Part shown: in pieces, positions 9,256-18,031 of the stretch | Layout of the letters: every line of letters begins with the position of its first letter | Position numbering within the stretch: position 1 is the stretch's first letter | Assembly: GCF_024138675.1 (NCBI RefSeq) | Contig: NZ_CP090959.1 | Location: 248,001 to 312,000, forward strand | Reading direction: 5' to 3' | DNA length: 64,000 nt | Source: Simiduia sp. 21SJ11W-1 | Lineage (GTDB): Bacteria > Pseudomonadota > Gammaproteobacteria > Pseudomonadales > Cellvibrionaceae | Notes under the pieces: generated by a model | The model's input: the letters and a program-made list of their open reading frames with translations, nothing else | Databases searched by the model: none | Told to the model about the DNA's origin: nothing | Position numbers and translations under genes: made by a program

Positions 9256-10515
9256 ATGATGCGCGCGTTTTACACACTGTTTTTGTATTTGGCCCTGCCG
9301 GTGATTGCCCTGCGGCTCTTGTGGCGTGCGCGCCTGGCACCGGCCTACCGGCGGCGCTGGGGCGAGCGCTTTGCCCTGACGGGCGAGCTGCCCGCGGGCC
9401 CGGTGATTTGGGTGCACGCTGTGAGCGTGGGCGAAACCCTGGCTGCACTCGACATGATTCGCGCGCTGCAAACCCGCTACCCCGATCACCGGGTGCTGGT
9501 TACCACCACCACACCCACCGGTTCCGAACGCGTGCAAAGCGCCTTGGGCACAACCGTATCGCACGTGTATTTGCCCTACGACCTGCCCGATTGCTGGTGG
9601 CGGTTTTTCAGCCGCGTGCAGCCTGCGTTGCTAATTGTGATGGAAACCGAGCTTTGGCCCAATTTGCTGGCAGCCTGCGCCGCCCGCCAGGTGCCGGTGT
9701 TGCTTGCCAATGCCCGGTTATCCGCCCGCTCTGCGGCCGGTTATGAGCGCTTGGGTGGCCTCACCCGGCCGATGGTTGCGCGGCTGAGCAAAGTGGCGGC
9801 CCAACAAGCCCCCGATGCCGAACGCTTTCGCGCACTCGGCGTTGCGCCTGAGAAAATCACCATTACAGGTTCCATCAAATTCGACCTCACCCTCACCGAG
9901 GCCCAGCGACGAGCTGCGGCCGTACTGCGCCAGGATTGGGCCCCGCGCGATGAAATACTGTGGCTGGCCGCCAGTACCCACCAAGGTGAAGATGAAATTA
10001 TTTTGGCCGCCTTTGCCAAGGCCCGCACCCAGTGCCCGGCGCTGCGATTGATTTTGGTGCCGCGCCACCCGGAGCGCTTTGATCGCGTAACTGCCCTGTG
10101 TGAGGCGGCAGGCTGGCACACCCAGCGGCGCAGCCGGCGCACCGAGGCGAGCTTTGATGTATTGGTGGGCGATACCATGGGCGAGCTGCTGATTTTTTTT
10201 GGCGCGGCGCATCTGTGTTTTGTGGGCGGCTCGCTGGTGCCCACCGGCGGCCACAACATGATTGAACCCGCGGCCTGGGCCAGGCCCGTGTTGTGCGGGC
10301 CACACCTCTTTAACTTTGCCGAAGTGTCGCGCCTGATGATAGACGCAGGCGGGCTGCAAACAGTGAGTGACGCCGATGCAATGGCCGAGGCGGTAGTCGC
10401 GCTCGCCGGCAGTGAGGCGCACCGCGCGCGTATGGGCCTGGCCGCGCAAGCGGTGGCAGAAGCCAATCGCGGCGCGCTGGCCCGGCTGCTCGCGGAAATA
10501 GATCAGCTGGTGTGA
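9256..10515 (+). CDS. waaA: 3-deoxy-D-manno-octulosonic acid (Kdo) transferase
   Basis: Transfers Kdo from CMP-Kdo to lipid IVA at the inner face of the cytoplasmic membrane, the essential core-lipid A step of lipopolysaccharide synthesis. The 419-residue protein has an N-terminal membrane anchor (FYTLFLYLALPVIALRLLW), the family motif IWVHAVSVGETLAA with its catalytic glutamate near residue 60, VLVTTTTPTGSERV, and the C-terminal CMP-Kdo site FVGGSLVPTGGHNMIEPAAW. Length matches E. coli WaaA (425). Two ATG codons in tandem (9256 and 9259) are possible starts, without a clear ribosome site; the longer open frame upstream to 8899 is antisense to the flavoprotein gene and not used. Confidence 0.95.
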   Translation: MMRAFYTLFLYLALPVIALRLLWRARLAPAYRRRWGERFALTGELPAGPVIWVHAVSVGETLAALDMIRALQTRYPDHRVLVTTTTPTGSERVQSALGTTVSHVYLPYDLPDCWWRFFSRVQPALLIVMETELWPNLLAACAARQVPVLLANARLSARSAAGYERLGGLTRPMVARLSKVAAQQAPDAERFRALGVAPEKITITGSIKFDLTLTEAQRRAAAVLRQDWAPRDEILWLAASTHQGEDEIILAAFAKARTQCPALRLILVPRHPERFDRVTALCEAAGWHTQRRSRRTEASFDVLVGDTMGELLIFFGAAHLCFVGGSLVPTGGHNMIEPAAWARPVLCGPHLFNFAEVSRLMIDAGGLQTVSDADAMAEAVVALAGSEAHRARMGLAAQAVAEANRGALARLLAEIDQLV

Positions 10516-10543
10516 AGGCTCTAAATAGGAAAATCGGTTGCCC

Positions 10544-11117
10544 ATGAGTTTGAGCGAATTATTCAAATGGCAGCGCGGCAGGCAAGCAACGGGCTACCAC
10601 AAAATGTTTCTTGGCGGCGCCCGTTGGCCAGTTGCCTTCGATATGTATTTACTGAAATTCCCCCAGGGCAGTGAGATACCCGAGCATACAGACGCAGTGC
10701 CCAGTGGCCGCCATTACCGCCTAAATATTGTGTTAAAAAAGGCCAAAAAAGGCGGGGATTTCACCACTGTTGTCCCATAGTTTAAGTTTCCATGGAAGGC
10801 AGACGTTGATACTACCTATATCTCAGAGTTTCTAAGCGATATCTGGACATGAAATCTGGGGCGAAGTTTGTGACACGACGTAAATACATCCATGTAGTCT
10901 CGACACCCGCGTCCATGCGGGTGACGGTCACAACTCCGCCCCATATTCCATGCCTGTAGATTTGTGGGACAGCTGTGGGCGCTTCACGTGTTCAAAGCCC
11001 ATATTCGAAACCCGGAGAATAAAAATATTTCGCCCGGATGTCGCTGCCCACTCTGTGAGTAAAATTTTAATGGGTAGCCGTTATGTGCTGAGCATTGGTT
11101 GGCTTTTACGTGAGTGA
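10544..11117 (+). pseudogene. 2OG-Fe(II) oxygenase gene split by a small transposable element
   Basis: The 5' part (10544 to about 10765) encodes MSLSELFKWQRGRQATGYHK and continues through FPQGSEIPEHTDAV, which holds the His-X-Asp iron ligands, to KKGGDFT. The frame then runs into the repeat element and stops at 10780. Past the element, in another frame, 10983-11117 encodes FTCSKPIFETRRIKIFRPD followed by VAAHSV (the distal iron-binding His) and RYVLSIGWLLRE before TGA. Joined, the pieces give a product of about 118 residues with the full H-X-D...H iron set of a small 2-oxoglutarate dioxygenase. The gene is therefore disrupted. An ATG at 10544 or a TTG at 10538 (AGGA seven bases upstream) could start the remnant. 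Any truncated product would lack the second iron histidine. Confidence 0.85.
10766..10974. mobile_element. MITE-like palindromic element, copy 1
   Basis: About 209 bases, nearly identical to the sequence at 39439-39648. Left end is ACTGTTGTCCCATAG and right end is TTTGTGGGACAGCT, giving imperfect terminal inverted repeats of the form TGYTGTCCCA. The interior is strongly self-complementary: GGGGCGAAGTTTGTGAC (10859-10875) faces GTCACAACTCCGCCCC, ATATC/GATAT arms lie near 10818-10843, and a small hairpin has CACCCGC/GCGGGTG arms at 10904-10923. It has no coding capacity, so it would need a transposase in trans. It interrupts the 2OG-Fe(II) oxygenase gene. Flanks show only a decayed duplication (GGGGATTTCAC left, GGGCGCTTCAC right), suggesting an older insertion than copy 2. 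Confidence 0.85.
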
Positions 11118-11396
11118 ACCTTGCCCTAAACCGCGTTGCCGCTGGCTTGTGGCATTGGGTGAAATGCTGTTGCCTGAGTCGCCCGGAACTGGCTGCCGGT
11201 ATTTACTTTCAGTGCATTAGATTGCCGCAACGGGCATGGGTTTTTGGTGGCGCATTTTTCAGCCAAGCCACACATTTTTCATTTCACTTTCTGCGCAAAC
11301 TTTTCAGGTTTGATGTGTGCGACCGTTCGCGTTTTTTAAAAGCGCTACTGCACAAATAGCGCCTTGGGAGCAAAGGCTTGCGAGAATTTTTGCGGC
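11118..11396. other. gene-free stretch after the broken oxygenase gene
   Basis: No supported gene. An 81-codon open frame at 11114-11359 has a Cys/Phe-rich composition unlike any protein I recognise and no ribosome site. It probably became open after the oxygenase gene stop by chance. Confidence 0.6.
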
Positions 11397-11435
11397 AAAA
11401 AAACACGGCCAATCAAGCGGGGCTTGATTGGCCGT
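11397..11435 (-). terminator. Rho-independent terminator of the tolC-like gene
   Basis: A perfect 14-base-pair stem (11405-11418 with 11422-11435, arms ACGGCCAATCAAGC and GCTTGATTGGCCGT) with a 3-base loop. On the minus strand it is followed by a seven-T run (the A-run at 11397-11403). It lies 26 bases after the tolC-like stop codon. Confidence 0.93.
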
Positions 11436-11460
11436 AGGGTGTTGCGGGCAGTAAACGGGT

Positions 11461-12834
11461 TTACTGTTCGTACTTGGCGCGGTTAACTGCGGCCAAATCA
11501 TCAAGCCACTCGTTGATTTGCACCACATCGGCGGGCGTTAAATTGCCGGCTACCGCTTTCAGCTGGAACTGGTTAATCACATAGTCGTACAGGGCGTTGG
11601 AATAGTCGCGGCGCGCCTGGTAGAGGGTGCGTTGTACTTGCAGTACGTCTACCAGGTTGCGGGTACCCACTTCATAGCCCGCCTGGGTTGCTGAAACCGC
11701 GCTCAAGCTTGAGGTAATGGCCTGCTTGCGCGCGGCTACCCGTGCGACATCGGTGGTTACCAGTAAGTGCAGCGAGCGCGCCTGTTGAATGGTGTCGCGC
11801 ATGGCTTTGTTGTACAGCTCTTCGGCTTGCATGGCCGTGCCATAGGCCTGGCGCGAGCGCGCACTGGTGCCACCGCCTGCGAAAATCGGCACCGAAAGAT
11901 TAACGCTTGCCGTGGTGCCGTTACTGGCGCGATCGAGCAGGGCGTTTTCCAGGTTGTCGCTATCTGAATCGCTATAGCCAATGCTTGCACTTACGGTGGG
12001 GTAGTGGGCCGCGCGGGCGCTTTGCGCACCACGGCGTGATGCTTCGGCGGCGAGCTTGGCAGATTTCAGCTGGTAGTTATTTTTTAAGGCAAACTCTACC
12101 CAGTCGGCGCGTGTCTCGGGTTGCGGTTTGCGCACGGGGAAATCTTCTTTCAGCGGCGCAATGGTGTTGTGGGCCTTGCCGGTTAATACTTCCAGGGCTT
12201 CAAAGGCAATGCCAAGGTTGCCGCGCGCGGTGAGCGTTTGTGCCGTGGCAATATCGTACGAAGCCTGGGCTTCGTGTACATCGGTGATGGCCGTTAAACC
12301 CACCTCAAAGCGCTGTTTGGTTTGCGCAAGCTGGTGCGAGTTGGCGTTTTCTTCGGCAATAGAGGCTTCCAGCGTGTCGATGGCGCGCAGCACATTAAAG
12401 TAGGCCGTGGCCACACGCACAATCAAATCCTGCTGGGCGGCGCTGAAGTCGGCTTCGGCTTTGTCCGTTAAATCCACGCCTTGCTGGTAGCCAAACCAGG
12501 CGGCCATGTTAAACAGCGGCTGGGTGAGTGTGGCGCCCCAGCTGGTGGTTTCTGTGTTGGATACTTCCGGTACACCCACCTGGGTCACATCCAAATCGGA
12601 TTTGCTGTAGCTGGCGTTGGCGGTGATCAGTGGCAGCAAGTTGGCCAGGCCGATATTTTTGGCTTCGCGCGCGCTGCGGTAGGCTGCGGCATCGGCTTTG
12701 ATCTGGTGATCGTTCTCAACGGCCTGTTGGTAGATGTCGTTCAGTGTGTCGGCCTGGGCAAATGGCAGGCTGGTGAGCAAGCCTGCCGCGCAAATCCAGC
12801 GCAGTGCTTGGGCTAGCGGTGTACGGGAAGACAT
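11461..12834 (-). CDS. tolC: TolC-family outer membrane channel protein
   Basis: Trimeric outer-membrane/periplasmic tunnel used by type I secretion and RND or MFS efflux pumps. The 457-residue protein has a signal peptide (ALRWICAAGLLTSLPFAQA), then two OEP repeats of long coiled-coil helices and beta strands, with typical segments TLTQPLFNMAAWFGYQQG, AYFNVLRAIDTLEASIAE and, in the second half, VNLSVPIFAGGGTSARSRQA and GYEVGTRNLVDVLQVQRTL. Length is close to E. coli TolC (493). ATG 12834 is chosen because GAAGGA lies 8 bases upstream and it opens the signal peptide; an upstream in-frame start at 12879 has no support. A strong terminator follows. A location between waaA and nudF-parE is as in related genera, supporting the tolC name. 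Confidence 0.9.
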   Translation of the reverse strand: MSSRTPLAQALRWICAAGLLTSLPFAQADTLNDIYQQAVENDHQIKADAAAYRSAREAKNIGLANLLPLITANASYSKSDLDVTQVGVPEVSNTETTSWGATLTQPLFNMAAWFGYQQGVDLTDKAEADFSAAQQDLIVRVATAYFNVLRAIDTLEASIAEENANSHQLAQTKQRFEVGLTAITDVHEAQASYDIATAQTLTARGNLGIAFEALEVLTGKAHNTIAPLKEDFPVRKPQPETRADWVEFALKNNYQLKSAKLAAEASRRGAQSARAAHYPTVSASIGYSDSDSDNLENALLDRASNGTTASVNLSVPIFAGGGTSARSRQAYGTAMQAEELYNKAMRDTIQQARSLHLLVTTDVARVAARKQAITSSLSAVSATQAGYEVGTRNLVDVLQVQRTLYQARRDYSNALYDYVINQFQLKAVAGNLTPADVVQINEWLDDLAAVNRAKYEQ

Positions 12835-12970
12835 AGACGCATCCTTCGATGACGGTTTACTGAGGGTTATGAGCGGCAAGGTTACCTTAACAATTCTGTA
12901 CCTCCTAGTATGAATTGCCTAAAGAATCGTTAATTTAGGGTGAACAGAATGCCCATTGAGACGGGCCGGG

Positions 12971-13990
12971 TCATTTGTGCATGGCAGGTGCAATTTGGCG
13001 TTGGTGCCTGGCGCGCCAGGTTTGCGGGCTTACCCCAAACCAGCGCTTGAAGCTGCGGGTAAAGGCCGAAAGCTCGGAAAACCCGAGCATGGCTGCCACA
13101 TCGGTAATGCGGTAAAACCCGTTGCCCAAATAGTGCTGTGCTTGTTGCTGGCGCACGGATTCCTGCACCTTCTGAAAGCTCGTACCCTGTTGCTGCAAGT
13201 GGCGCTGCAATGTGCGGGCGCTGTAGCCGATGGCGCCGGCAATGCGTGAGAGCTGGCATTCATCGGTGGCCAGGGTTAAGGCGATCACTTCGCGCAATTG
13301 CTGCAGCAAATCCTGCCCGTGGCGTTGTTCCAAATGCTGGCGCAAGCGCTCCGGAAATTGCGCCGCATCCGGGTGTAGGGGGTGACTCAGCAACTTGCCC
13401 TCCAGCACCAGTGCCAGGTGTGGGTGGTCAAAGCCGATGGGGCAGTGAAAAAACTGGCCGTAAGGTGCGATGTTTGCAGGCGCCGGGTGGCTGAAGTACA
13501 CAGCCCTTGGGCGCCAGTGGTTGCCGCAAAAAACCTGAATCAAATCGTAGGCCAGTGCCAGCGCGTGATCCTGGAAGGTGGGGGTGCGGGCAATTTGGTC
13601 AAACCGCCCGCGCACAATCAGGTGGGCAAGTTCGCCTTGGTGCATCAGTTCGATATCTACCGTTTGCACCACCATGGAAAGATGCTGGCTAAACACCGAA
13701 AGCGCCTCTCCCACGGTGCGACACTGGCGGGTAAGGCTCGCCAGCGGGCCGAAAATAAACAGCCCCTGCCGGCGCGCCAGTACCAGCCCAAGGTGGGGCC
13801 AGCCCAGCGCCTTGGCCGCAAGTAGCAGCAGCCGGTTGTGGCACTCGAAGGGAATCAGGTCTTGGGCGGCGTCTTGCAGCGCAAGTGCCAGGCCCGCCTC
13901 GGCAAACAGCGGCGCCGGGGCTATCCCTTGCTCTGCCAACAATTCCGGCAAGCCTGTGAGAAAGTTTTTGCTGATCAGCGGGTAGGGCAT
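12971..13990 (-). CDS. AraC-family transcriptional regulator with arabinose-binding-like N domain
   Basis: A 339-residue regulator. Residues about 20-200 form the alpha/beta ligand-sensing domain found in the OruR/ArgR-like AraC sub-family (GLFIFGPLASLTRQCRTVGEAL, DIELMHQGELAHLIVRGRF split across strands), and residues about 235-330 form the two helix-turn-helix DNA-binding domain (LSRIAGAIGYSARTLQRHLQ and ITDVAAMLGFSELSAFTRSF, then FGVSPQTWR). The gene is divergent from the GMC oxidoreductase gene with 163 bases between start codons. That arrangement usually means the regulator controls its neighbour, probably in response to an alcohol or related substrate; this is inference. Confidence 0.92.
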   Translation of the reverse strand: MPYPLISKNFLTGLPELLAEQGIAPAPLFAEAGLALALQDAAQDLIPFECHNRLLLLAAKALGWPHLGLVLARRQGLFIFGPLASLTRQCRTVGEALSVFSQHLSMVVQTVDIELMHQGELAHLIVRGRFDQIARTPTFQDHALALAYDLIQVFCGNHWRPRAVYFSHPAPANIAPYGQFFHCPIGFDHPHLALVLEGKLLSHPLHPDAAQFPERLRQHLEQRHGQDLLQQLREVIALTLATDECQLSRIAGAIGYSARTLQRHLQQQGTSFQKVQESVRQQQAQHYLGNGFYRITDVAAMLGFSELSAFTRSFKRWFGVSPQTWRARHQRQIAPAMHK

Positions 13991-14153
13991 AACGTGCCTT
14001 AAACCTGGCCATAGCTAAATTAAGGGGTGGCAAAGTGCCGTGCATGGCGCACAAGGTCAAACCTTTGGCGTGTAAAGTCAAGCCGAGGGTGCGTATTTCG
14101 CTAGACTCCTAGCCATTCATCGCTGCTGCGGGCGGCCAGACAGGGAGCAAGGC

Positions 14154-15797
14154 ATGGCAAAACTCTACGACTACGTGATAGTGGGCGGCGGCTCAGCGGG
14201 CTGCGTATTGGCCAACCGGTTGAGCGCCGACGGCAGCACCCGGGTGTGTTTGCTAGAGGCCGGCGGGGCCGGCAACAGCGCGTTAATCCGCACGCCGCTG
14301 GGGGTCATAGCGGCCGTAGCCGGTGGCCTGTTCAACTGGCGCTACTACACCAAAATTCAACCACCGCTGGGCAATCGCCGCCTTTACTGCCCGCGCGGCA
14401 AGGCGCTCGGTGGCAGCAGCGCCATTAACGCCATGCTATATGTGCGCGGCCAGCCGCAGGATTTTGACCGCTGGGCAAAGGATGAAGGCTGCCCCGGTTG
14501 GGATTGGGCCAGCGTGTTGCCCTACTTTAAAAAAGCCCAGCACCAAGAGCGCGGCGAGAGCGAGTTTCACGGTGTGGGTGGGCCGCTAAATGTGGCAGAT
14601 CTACGCCACCGCCACCCCTTGTGCGAGGCGTTTATCGAGGCGGCCCAGCAGGCCGGACTTGCGCGCAACGACGATTTTAACGGGGCCGAGCAGGCAGGCG
14701 TTGGCTGGTTTCAAACCACGCAAAAAAATGGCCAGCGCTGCAGCGCGGCAGCGGCCTACATTGAGCCGATAGTGGCCGAGCGACGCAACCTCACGGTGAT
14801 CACCCACGCGCACACCCGCAAGGTGTTGTTTGAAAATAAACGCGCGGTGGGGGTGGCGTACGAGGTGGACGGCCAGGTTTTTAGAGCGCGCGCGGCGCGC
14901 GAAGTGATTCTCAGCGCCGGGGCTTTTGGCTCTCCGCAGCTGCTGTTGCTCTCGGGTGTTGGCGCGCCGGAAAAACTCGAACCCCACGGCATTGAATGCG
15001 TGCACAATTTGCCCGGCGTGGGTGAAAACCTGCAAGATCATGCGGATGTATTGGTGGTTTGCAAAGATAAATCGGCACTCAGCTGGGGCACCTTGCGCCC
15101 GCGGCAAATGCTGCGCAGTGTGTGGGCGCTCGGGCGCTATGTGTTTCGCAAAGACGGTATGTTCAGCTCTACCGTGGCCGAAGTGGGTGCGTTTTTTAAG
15201 GCGCAGCCAGAGGCCGCCACGCCCGATGTGCAGTTGCATGTGTCTCCCATCGCCATGGCCAATCACGGCCGCCACCTGCCCTACTATTTTCGCTACGGGT
15301 TAACGGTACACGTGGGGTTACTCAGGCCCCACAGCCGCGGGCGCATTACCCTTGCCAGTGGCGACCCAAAAGCAGCCCCGGTGATTGATTTGAATTTGTT
15401 GGGTGACGCACGGGATGTGGCGCCCCTGGTGGCGGGTGTGCAAAAGGTGCGTGAAATTTTGCGCCAGCAGGCCCTTGCGCACAGCTATGCAGGCGAGCTG
15501 CGCCCGGGCGACGATGTGCAATCCGAGGCCGAACTTGCAGCCTTTGTACGCGCTGAAGCCAACCACATTTATCACCCGGCCGGCAGCTGCAAAATGGGTA
15601 CTGATGCGCAGGCGGTGGTAGATCCACAGCTGCGCGTGCACGGCTTGGCGGGCCTGCGGGTGGTGGATGCCTCGGTAATGCCATCGCTCATTAGCGGCAA
15701 CACCAATGCGCCCACCATAATGATTGCGGAAAAAGCCGCCGATATGATTTTGGCGCAAGCAGACGAGGCGTCTTTGGCCAGCAGCGCAACAGCGTGA
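14154..15797 (+). CDS. GMC-family FAD alcohol/choline dehydrogenase
   Basis: A 547-residue glucose-methanol-choline oxidoreductase that oxidises a primary alcohol using FAD. The N-terminal FAD motif is YDYVIVGGGSAGCVLANRL, followed by VCLLEAGG. GMC signature 1 is RGKALGGSSAINAMLYVRG, signature 2 is GAFGSPQLLLLSGVG, and the C-terminal active site includes NHIYHPAGSCKMGTD (catalytic His) and SGNTNAPTIMIAEKAADMI. The overall length and HPAGSCKMG motif match AlkJ/BetA-like enzymes; AlkJ-type aliphatic alcohol dehydrogenase is more likely than choline dehydrogenase because no betaine genes are nearby. The AraC-family gene upstream and divergent is its likely regulator. Confidence 0.93.
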   Translation: MAKLYDYVIVGGGSAGCVLANRLSADGSTRVCLLEAGGAGNSALIRTPLGVIAAVAGGLFNWRYYTKIQPPLGNRRLYCPRGKALGGSSAINAMLYVRGQPQDFDRWAKDEGCPGWDWASVLPYFKKAQHQERGESEFHGVGGPLNVADLRHRHPLCEAFIEAAQQAGLARNDDFNGAEQAGVGWFQTTQKNGQRCSAAAAYIEPIVAERRNLTVITHAHTRKVLFENKRAVGVAYEVDGQVFRARAAREVILSAGAFGSPQLLLLSGVGAPEKLEPHGIECVHNLPGVGENLQDHADVLVVCKDKSALSWGTLRPRQMLRSVWALGRYVFRKDGMFSSTVAEVGAFFKAQPEAATPDVQLHVSPIAMANHGRHLPYYFRYGLTVHVGLLRPHSRGRITLASGDPKAAPVIDLNLLGDARDVAPLVAGVQKVREILRQQALAHSYAGELRPGDDVQSEAELAAFVRAEANHIYHPAGSCKMGTDAQAVVDPQLRVHGLAGLRVVDASVMPSLISGNTNAPTIMIAEKAADMILAQADEASLASSATA

Positions 15798-15952
15798 TTG
15801 AGGTTTAGCTTGTGTGATTTAGGCGGTAAACCAGCAGCTTTCGTTGAACGTTGATGAACTATCAGGGCGTTTGCCACTCCAAAAAAAGGTAAAACACCCT
15901 GCACCCATTAATTGCATGGCGCGCTACTTTTTTGCCAAACATAGGGGTCACC

Positions 15953-16618
15953 ATGAAAAGCCTTTCTTCAAAAACGTTGTTTGCAGCCGCAGTGGCACTG
16001 GCGGGTGTGCTGATGATGCCGGCTTCCAATGCCTTGGCCGAGTCCGCACCAGCCGATGGTCTGGCGCCTGTGAAAGTGAAGCGCCTGGATGAGGTGCGAG
16101 CCAAGCCCGGTGTGGCCTGGGGCGAATACACCCATGTGCAATTGCTGGCGCTGGATGTGAGCGATGTTGCAATTAAGGCGCCTGCGCAGACCCACAAGCG
16201 CGATATCAAACCACTCACAGATAAACAAAAAGCGGCCTTGTCGGAATCTTACGCGCGTGCGTTTACCCGTGAGTTGATTGAAGACGGTATATTTAAAACC
16301 GCCGAGCAAGGTGCGGCCAATACCCTGGTGATTCGCGCAAAACTTGTAGAGATTGCGCCCAATTATATTCCCAGCAGTGGCTTTGCAATGTCTGGCAGAC
16401 ATCGCGTGTACGCAGAAAACGCGGGCAAAATGACCATGACATTTGAATTGCTCGATGGCGCGAGTGGTGAGTTGCTGGCACAAATTACCGACGAGCGCGA
16501 GGGCACGCGCATGTGGCGTGAAATCAATCCCGTAGAAGTGCGCTCGCAAACGAACCAGATCATGAGCAGTTGGGCGCGAATTTTTCGCAATCACCTCGAT
16601 GACCTGGGCCGCCACTGA
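15953..16618 (+). CDS. DUF3313-family exported protein
   Basis: A 221-residue protein with a signal peptide (MKSLSSKTLFAAAVALAG onward, likely cleaved after SNALA), so probably periplasmic. The mature part begins with the family-like segment KVKRLDEVRAKPGVAW and GEYTHVQLLALDV, and ends in NQIMSSWARIFRNHLD, as in DUF3313 proteins; unlike many members there is no lipobox cysteine. ATG 15953 is preferred over 15932 because AGGGG lies a few bases upstream and the signal peptide starts there. It precedes an unrelated lipoprotein gene; the two may be envelope partners, but there is no direct evidence of function. Confidence 0.75.
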   Translation: MKSLSSKTLFAAAVALAGVLMMPASNALAESAPADGLAPVKVKRLDEVRAKPGVAWGEYTHVQLLALDVSDVAIKAPAQTHKRDIKPLTDKQKAALSESYARAFTRELIEDGIFKTAEQGAANTLVIRAKLVEIAPNYIPSSGFAMSGRHRVYAENAGKMTMTFELLDGASGELLAQITDEREGTRMWREINPVEVRSQTNQIMSSWARIFRNHLDDLGRH

Positions 16619-16746
16619 TCTGCAATCGCCTCGGCCACACCGGCGCGCCCGCGGGTTTGGCCAGTTTTAAATACTGCTATACACTCCCTCTGTTACCCCA
16701 TCGGCCAAAGGCCGCTCTATTCACGGTGCACCAAAAGGAATGCCCT

Positions 16747-17322
16747 ATGCAGCGCATCTTTATTGCAGGCTTGGCCCTCATGCTGGCGGCTTGTGCCTCC
16801 GAGCCCAAACAAACGCCCCCGCTCAAAAAAGAGCAGGCCGATCTGTCGGCGTTTTCGGTGATCAGCGTGACAGATCCCGCTTTTAAACCCGAGCCTGGCA
16901 ATACCATCAGCTGGGTGTCTGATGTGATTTTTGTGGGCCAAGACGATGCCCAAGACGACCCCGACATGCTCGAATTTGTAAAGGCCAGTGTGAGTGAAAA
17001 CTTATCCGTCAAAGGCTATCGAATGGGCGAGGGCATGAACGCCGACTACCGGGTGATTGCACTGGTGCAGGTGGGCGATGAAAAATTATCCGATGAAATG
17101 CGCGAGTTGTTCCGGCTCTACCCAAGCCTTGGGCGCGACAGCCAGCTGCACAAGGGCATGCTGATTGTGGCCATTGCGCGCCCCGGCAGTGTGGAAGCCC
17201 TGTGGCGCGGTGCCATTAAAGTATTCTTGGATGATCATCACGTGCTCACCCCCGAGCAGCGCCTCCTGCGCCTGCGCATGGCCGTAAATAAAGTGCTGGC
17301 ATCAATGCCCAAGGCGCGTTGA
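16747..17322 (+). CDS. DUF4136-like lipoprotein
   Basis: A 191-residue predicted lipoprotein. The signal peptide ends in a lipobox, LMLAACASEP (cysteine about 16), so it should be lipidated; residue +2 is alanine, which favours the outer membrane. The body has the alternation seen in DUF4136 proteins: a short strand-rich front, a helix VKASVSENLSVKGYRM where the 'old-ageing' subunit motif sits, then NADYRVIALVQVG and a C-terminal helix RLRMAVNKVLASMP. It resembles the protein at 23039-23620 in outline. ATG 16747 has AAAGGAA seven bases upstream. Function unknown. Confidence 0.7.
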   Translation: MQRIFIAGLALMLAACASEPKQTPPLKKEQADLSAFSVISVTDPAFKPEPGNTISWVSDVIFVGQDDAQDDPDMLEFVKASVSENLSVKGYRMGEGMNADYRVIALVQVGDEKLSDEMRELFRLYPSLGRDSQLHKGMLIVAIARPGSVEALWRGAIKVFLDDHHVLTPEQRLLRLRMAVNKVLASMPKAR

Positions 17323-17341
17323 GCAAAGGTTGCAGCGTAAA

Positions 17342-17959
17342 ATGATCGAGCCGCAGTTTCAGTTGGGCGACGTGGAAGTTGCCGAGAAAGAAACCACCTA
17401 CCAAGGGTTTTTCCGCATGGCGCGCCTGAAGCTGCGCCATAAATTATTTGGCGGCGGCTGGAGTGGCTGGATGACCCGCGAGCTGTTTGAGCGCGGAGAT
17501 GCCGTGGCGGCTATTTTGTATGACCCGCAGCACGATCTGGTGGGCTTTGTTGAACAGTTTCGCGTGGGCGCACTCAAGCAACCCTACGGGCCCTGGTGCC
17601 TGGAAGTGGTGGCCGGCATGACCGAGCCCGGTGAAACCCCAGAACAGGTGATGGCCCGCGAAATAGAAGAGGAATCCGGCCTGCAGGCGGCGCGGCTCAT
17701 TCCCATTTGTAACTACCTCAGCAGCCCCGGCGGCACCGATGAACAGCTGCACCTGTTTTGTGCAATCTGTTCACTGCAAGGGGCGGGCGGAGTGTTTGGC
17801 CTGGCCGCTGAAAACGAAGACATTCGCCTGCATGTGGCACCGGCCGGAGAGGTATTTGCCAACCTCTATCAGGGCAGGTTCAACAATGCCGCCACCCTCT
17901 TGTGCCTGCAGTGGCTCCAGATTCATCACGCCGAACTGCGCAGTGGGTCAAGTCTCTAG
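17342..17959 (+). CDS. nudF: ADP-ribose pyrophosphatase (Nudix)
   Basis: Hydrolyses ADP-ribose to AMP and ribose-5-phosphate, clearing a reactive by-product of NAD turnover. The 205-residue protein carries the full Nudix box G-X5-E-X7-RE-U-XEEXGU as GMTEPGETPEQVMAREIEEE then SGL (residues about 93-115), plus the ADPRase features YQGFFRMARLKLRHKLFGGG and EQFRVGALKQPYGPWCLEV. Length matches E. coli NudF (209). ATG 17342 is preferred to the TTG at 17330; the AAAGG at 17325 is too close to the TTG. It opens the conserved nudF-yqiB-cpdA-yqiA-parE series, as in E. coli and Pseudomonas. Confidence 0.94.
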   Translation: MIEPQFQLGDVEVAEKETTYQGFFRMARLKLRHKLFGGGWSGWMTRELFERGDAVAAILYDPQHDLVGFVEQFRVGALKQPYGPWCLEVVAGMTEPGETPEQVMAREIEEESGLQAARLIPICNYLSSPGGTDEQLHLFCAICSLQGAGGVFGLAAENEDIRLHVAPAGEVFANLYQGRFNNAATLLCLQWLQIHHAELRSGSSL

Positions 17960-18031
17960 CGTTCAAAGGGTGAGTTTGGCCGCAACTTGTGCCATGCTTA
18001 GCGGCATATAGAGGCATTTCGGGCCAGAATT

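Noticed and set aside
11114-11359. 81-codon open frame after the broken oxygenase gene
   Set aside because: No ribosome site, no recognisable features and it overlaps the end of the disrupted gene.
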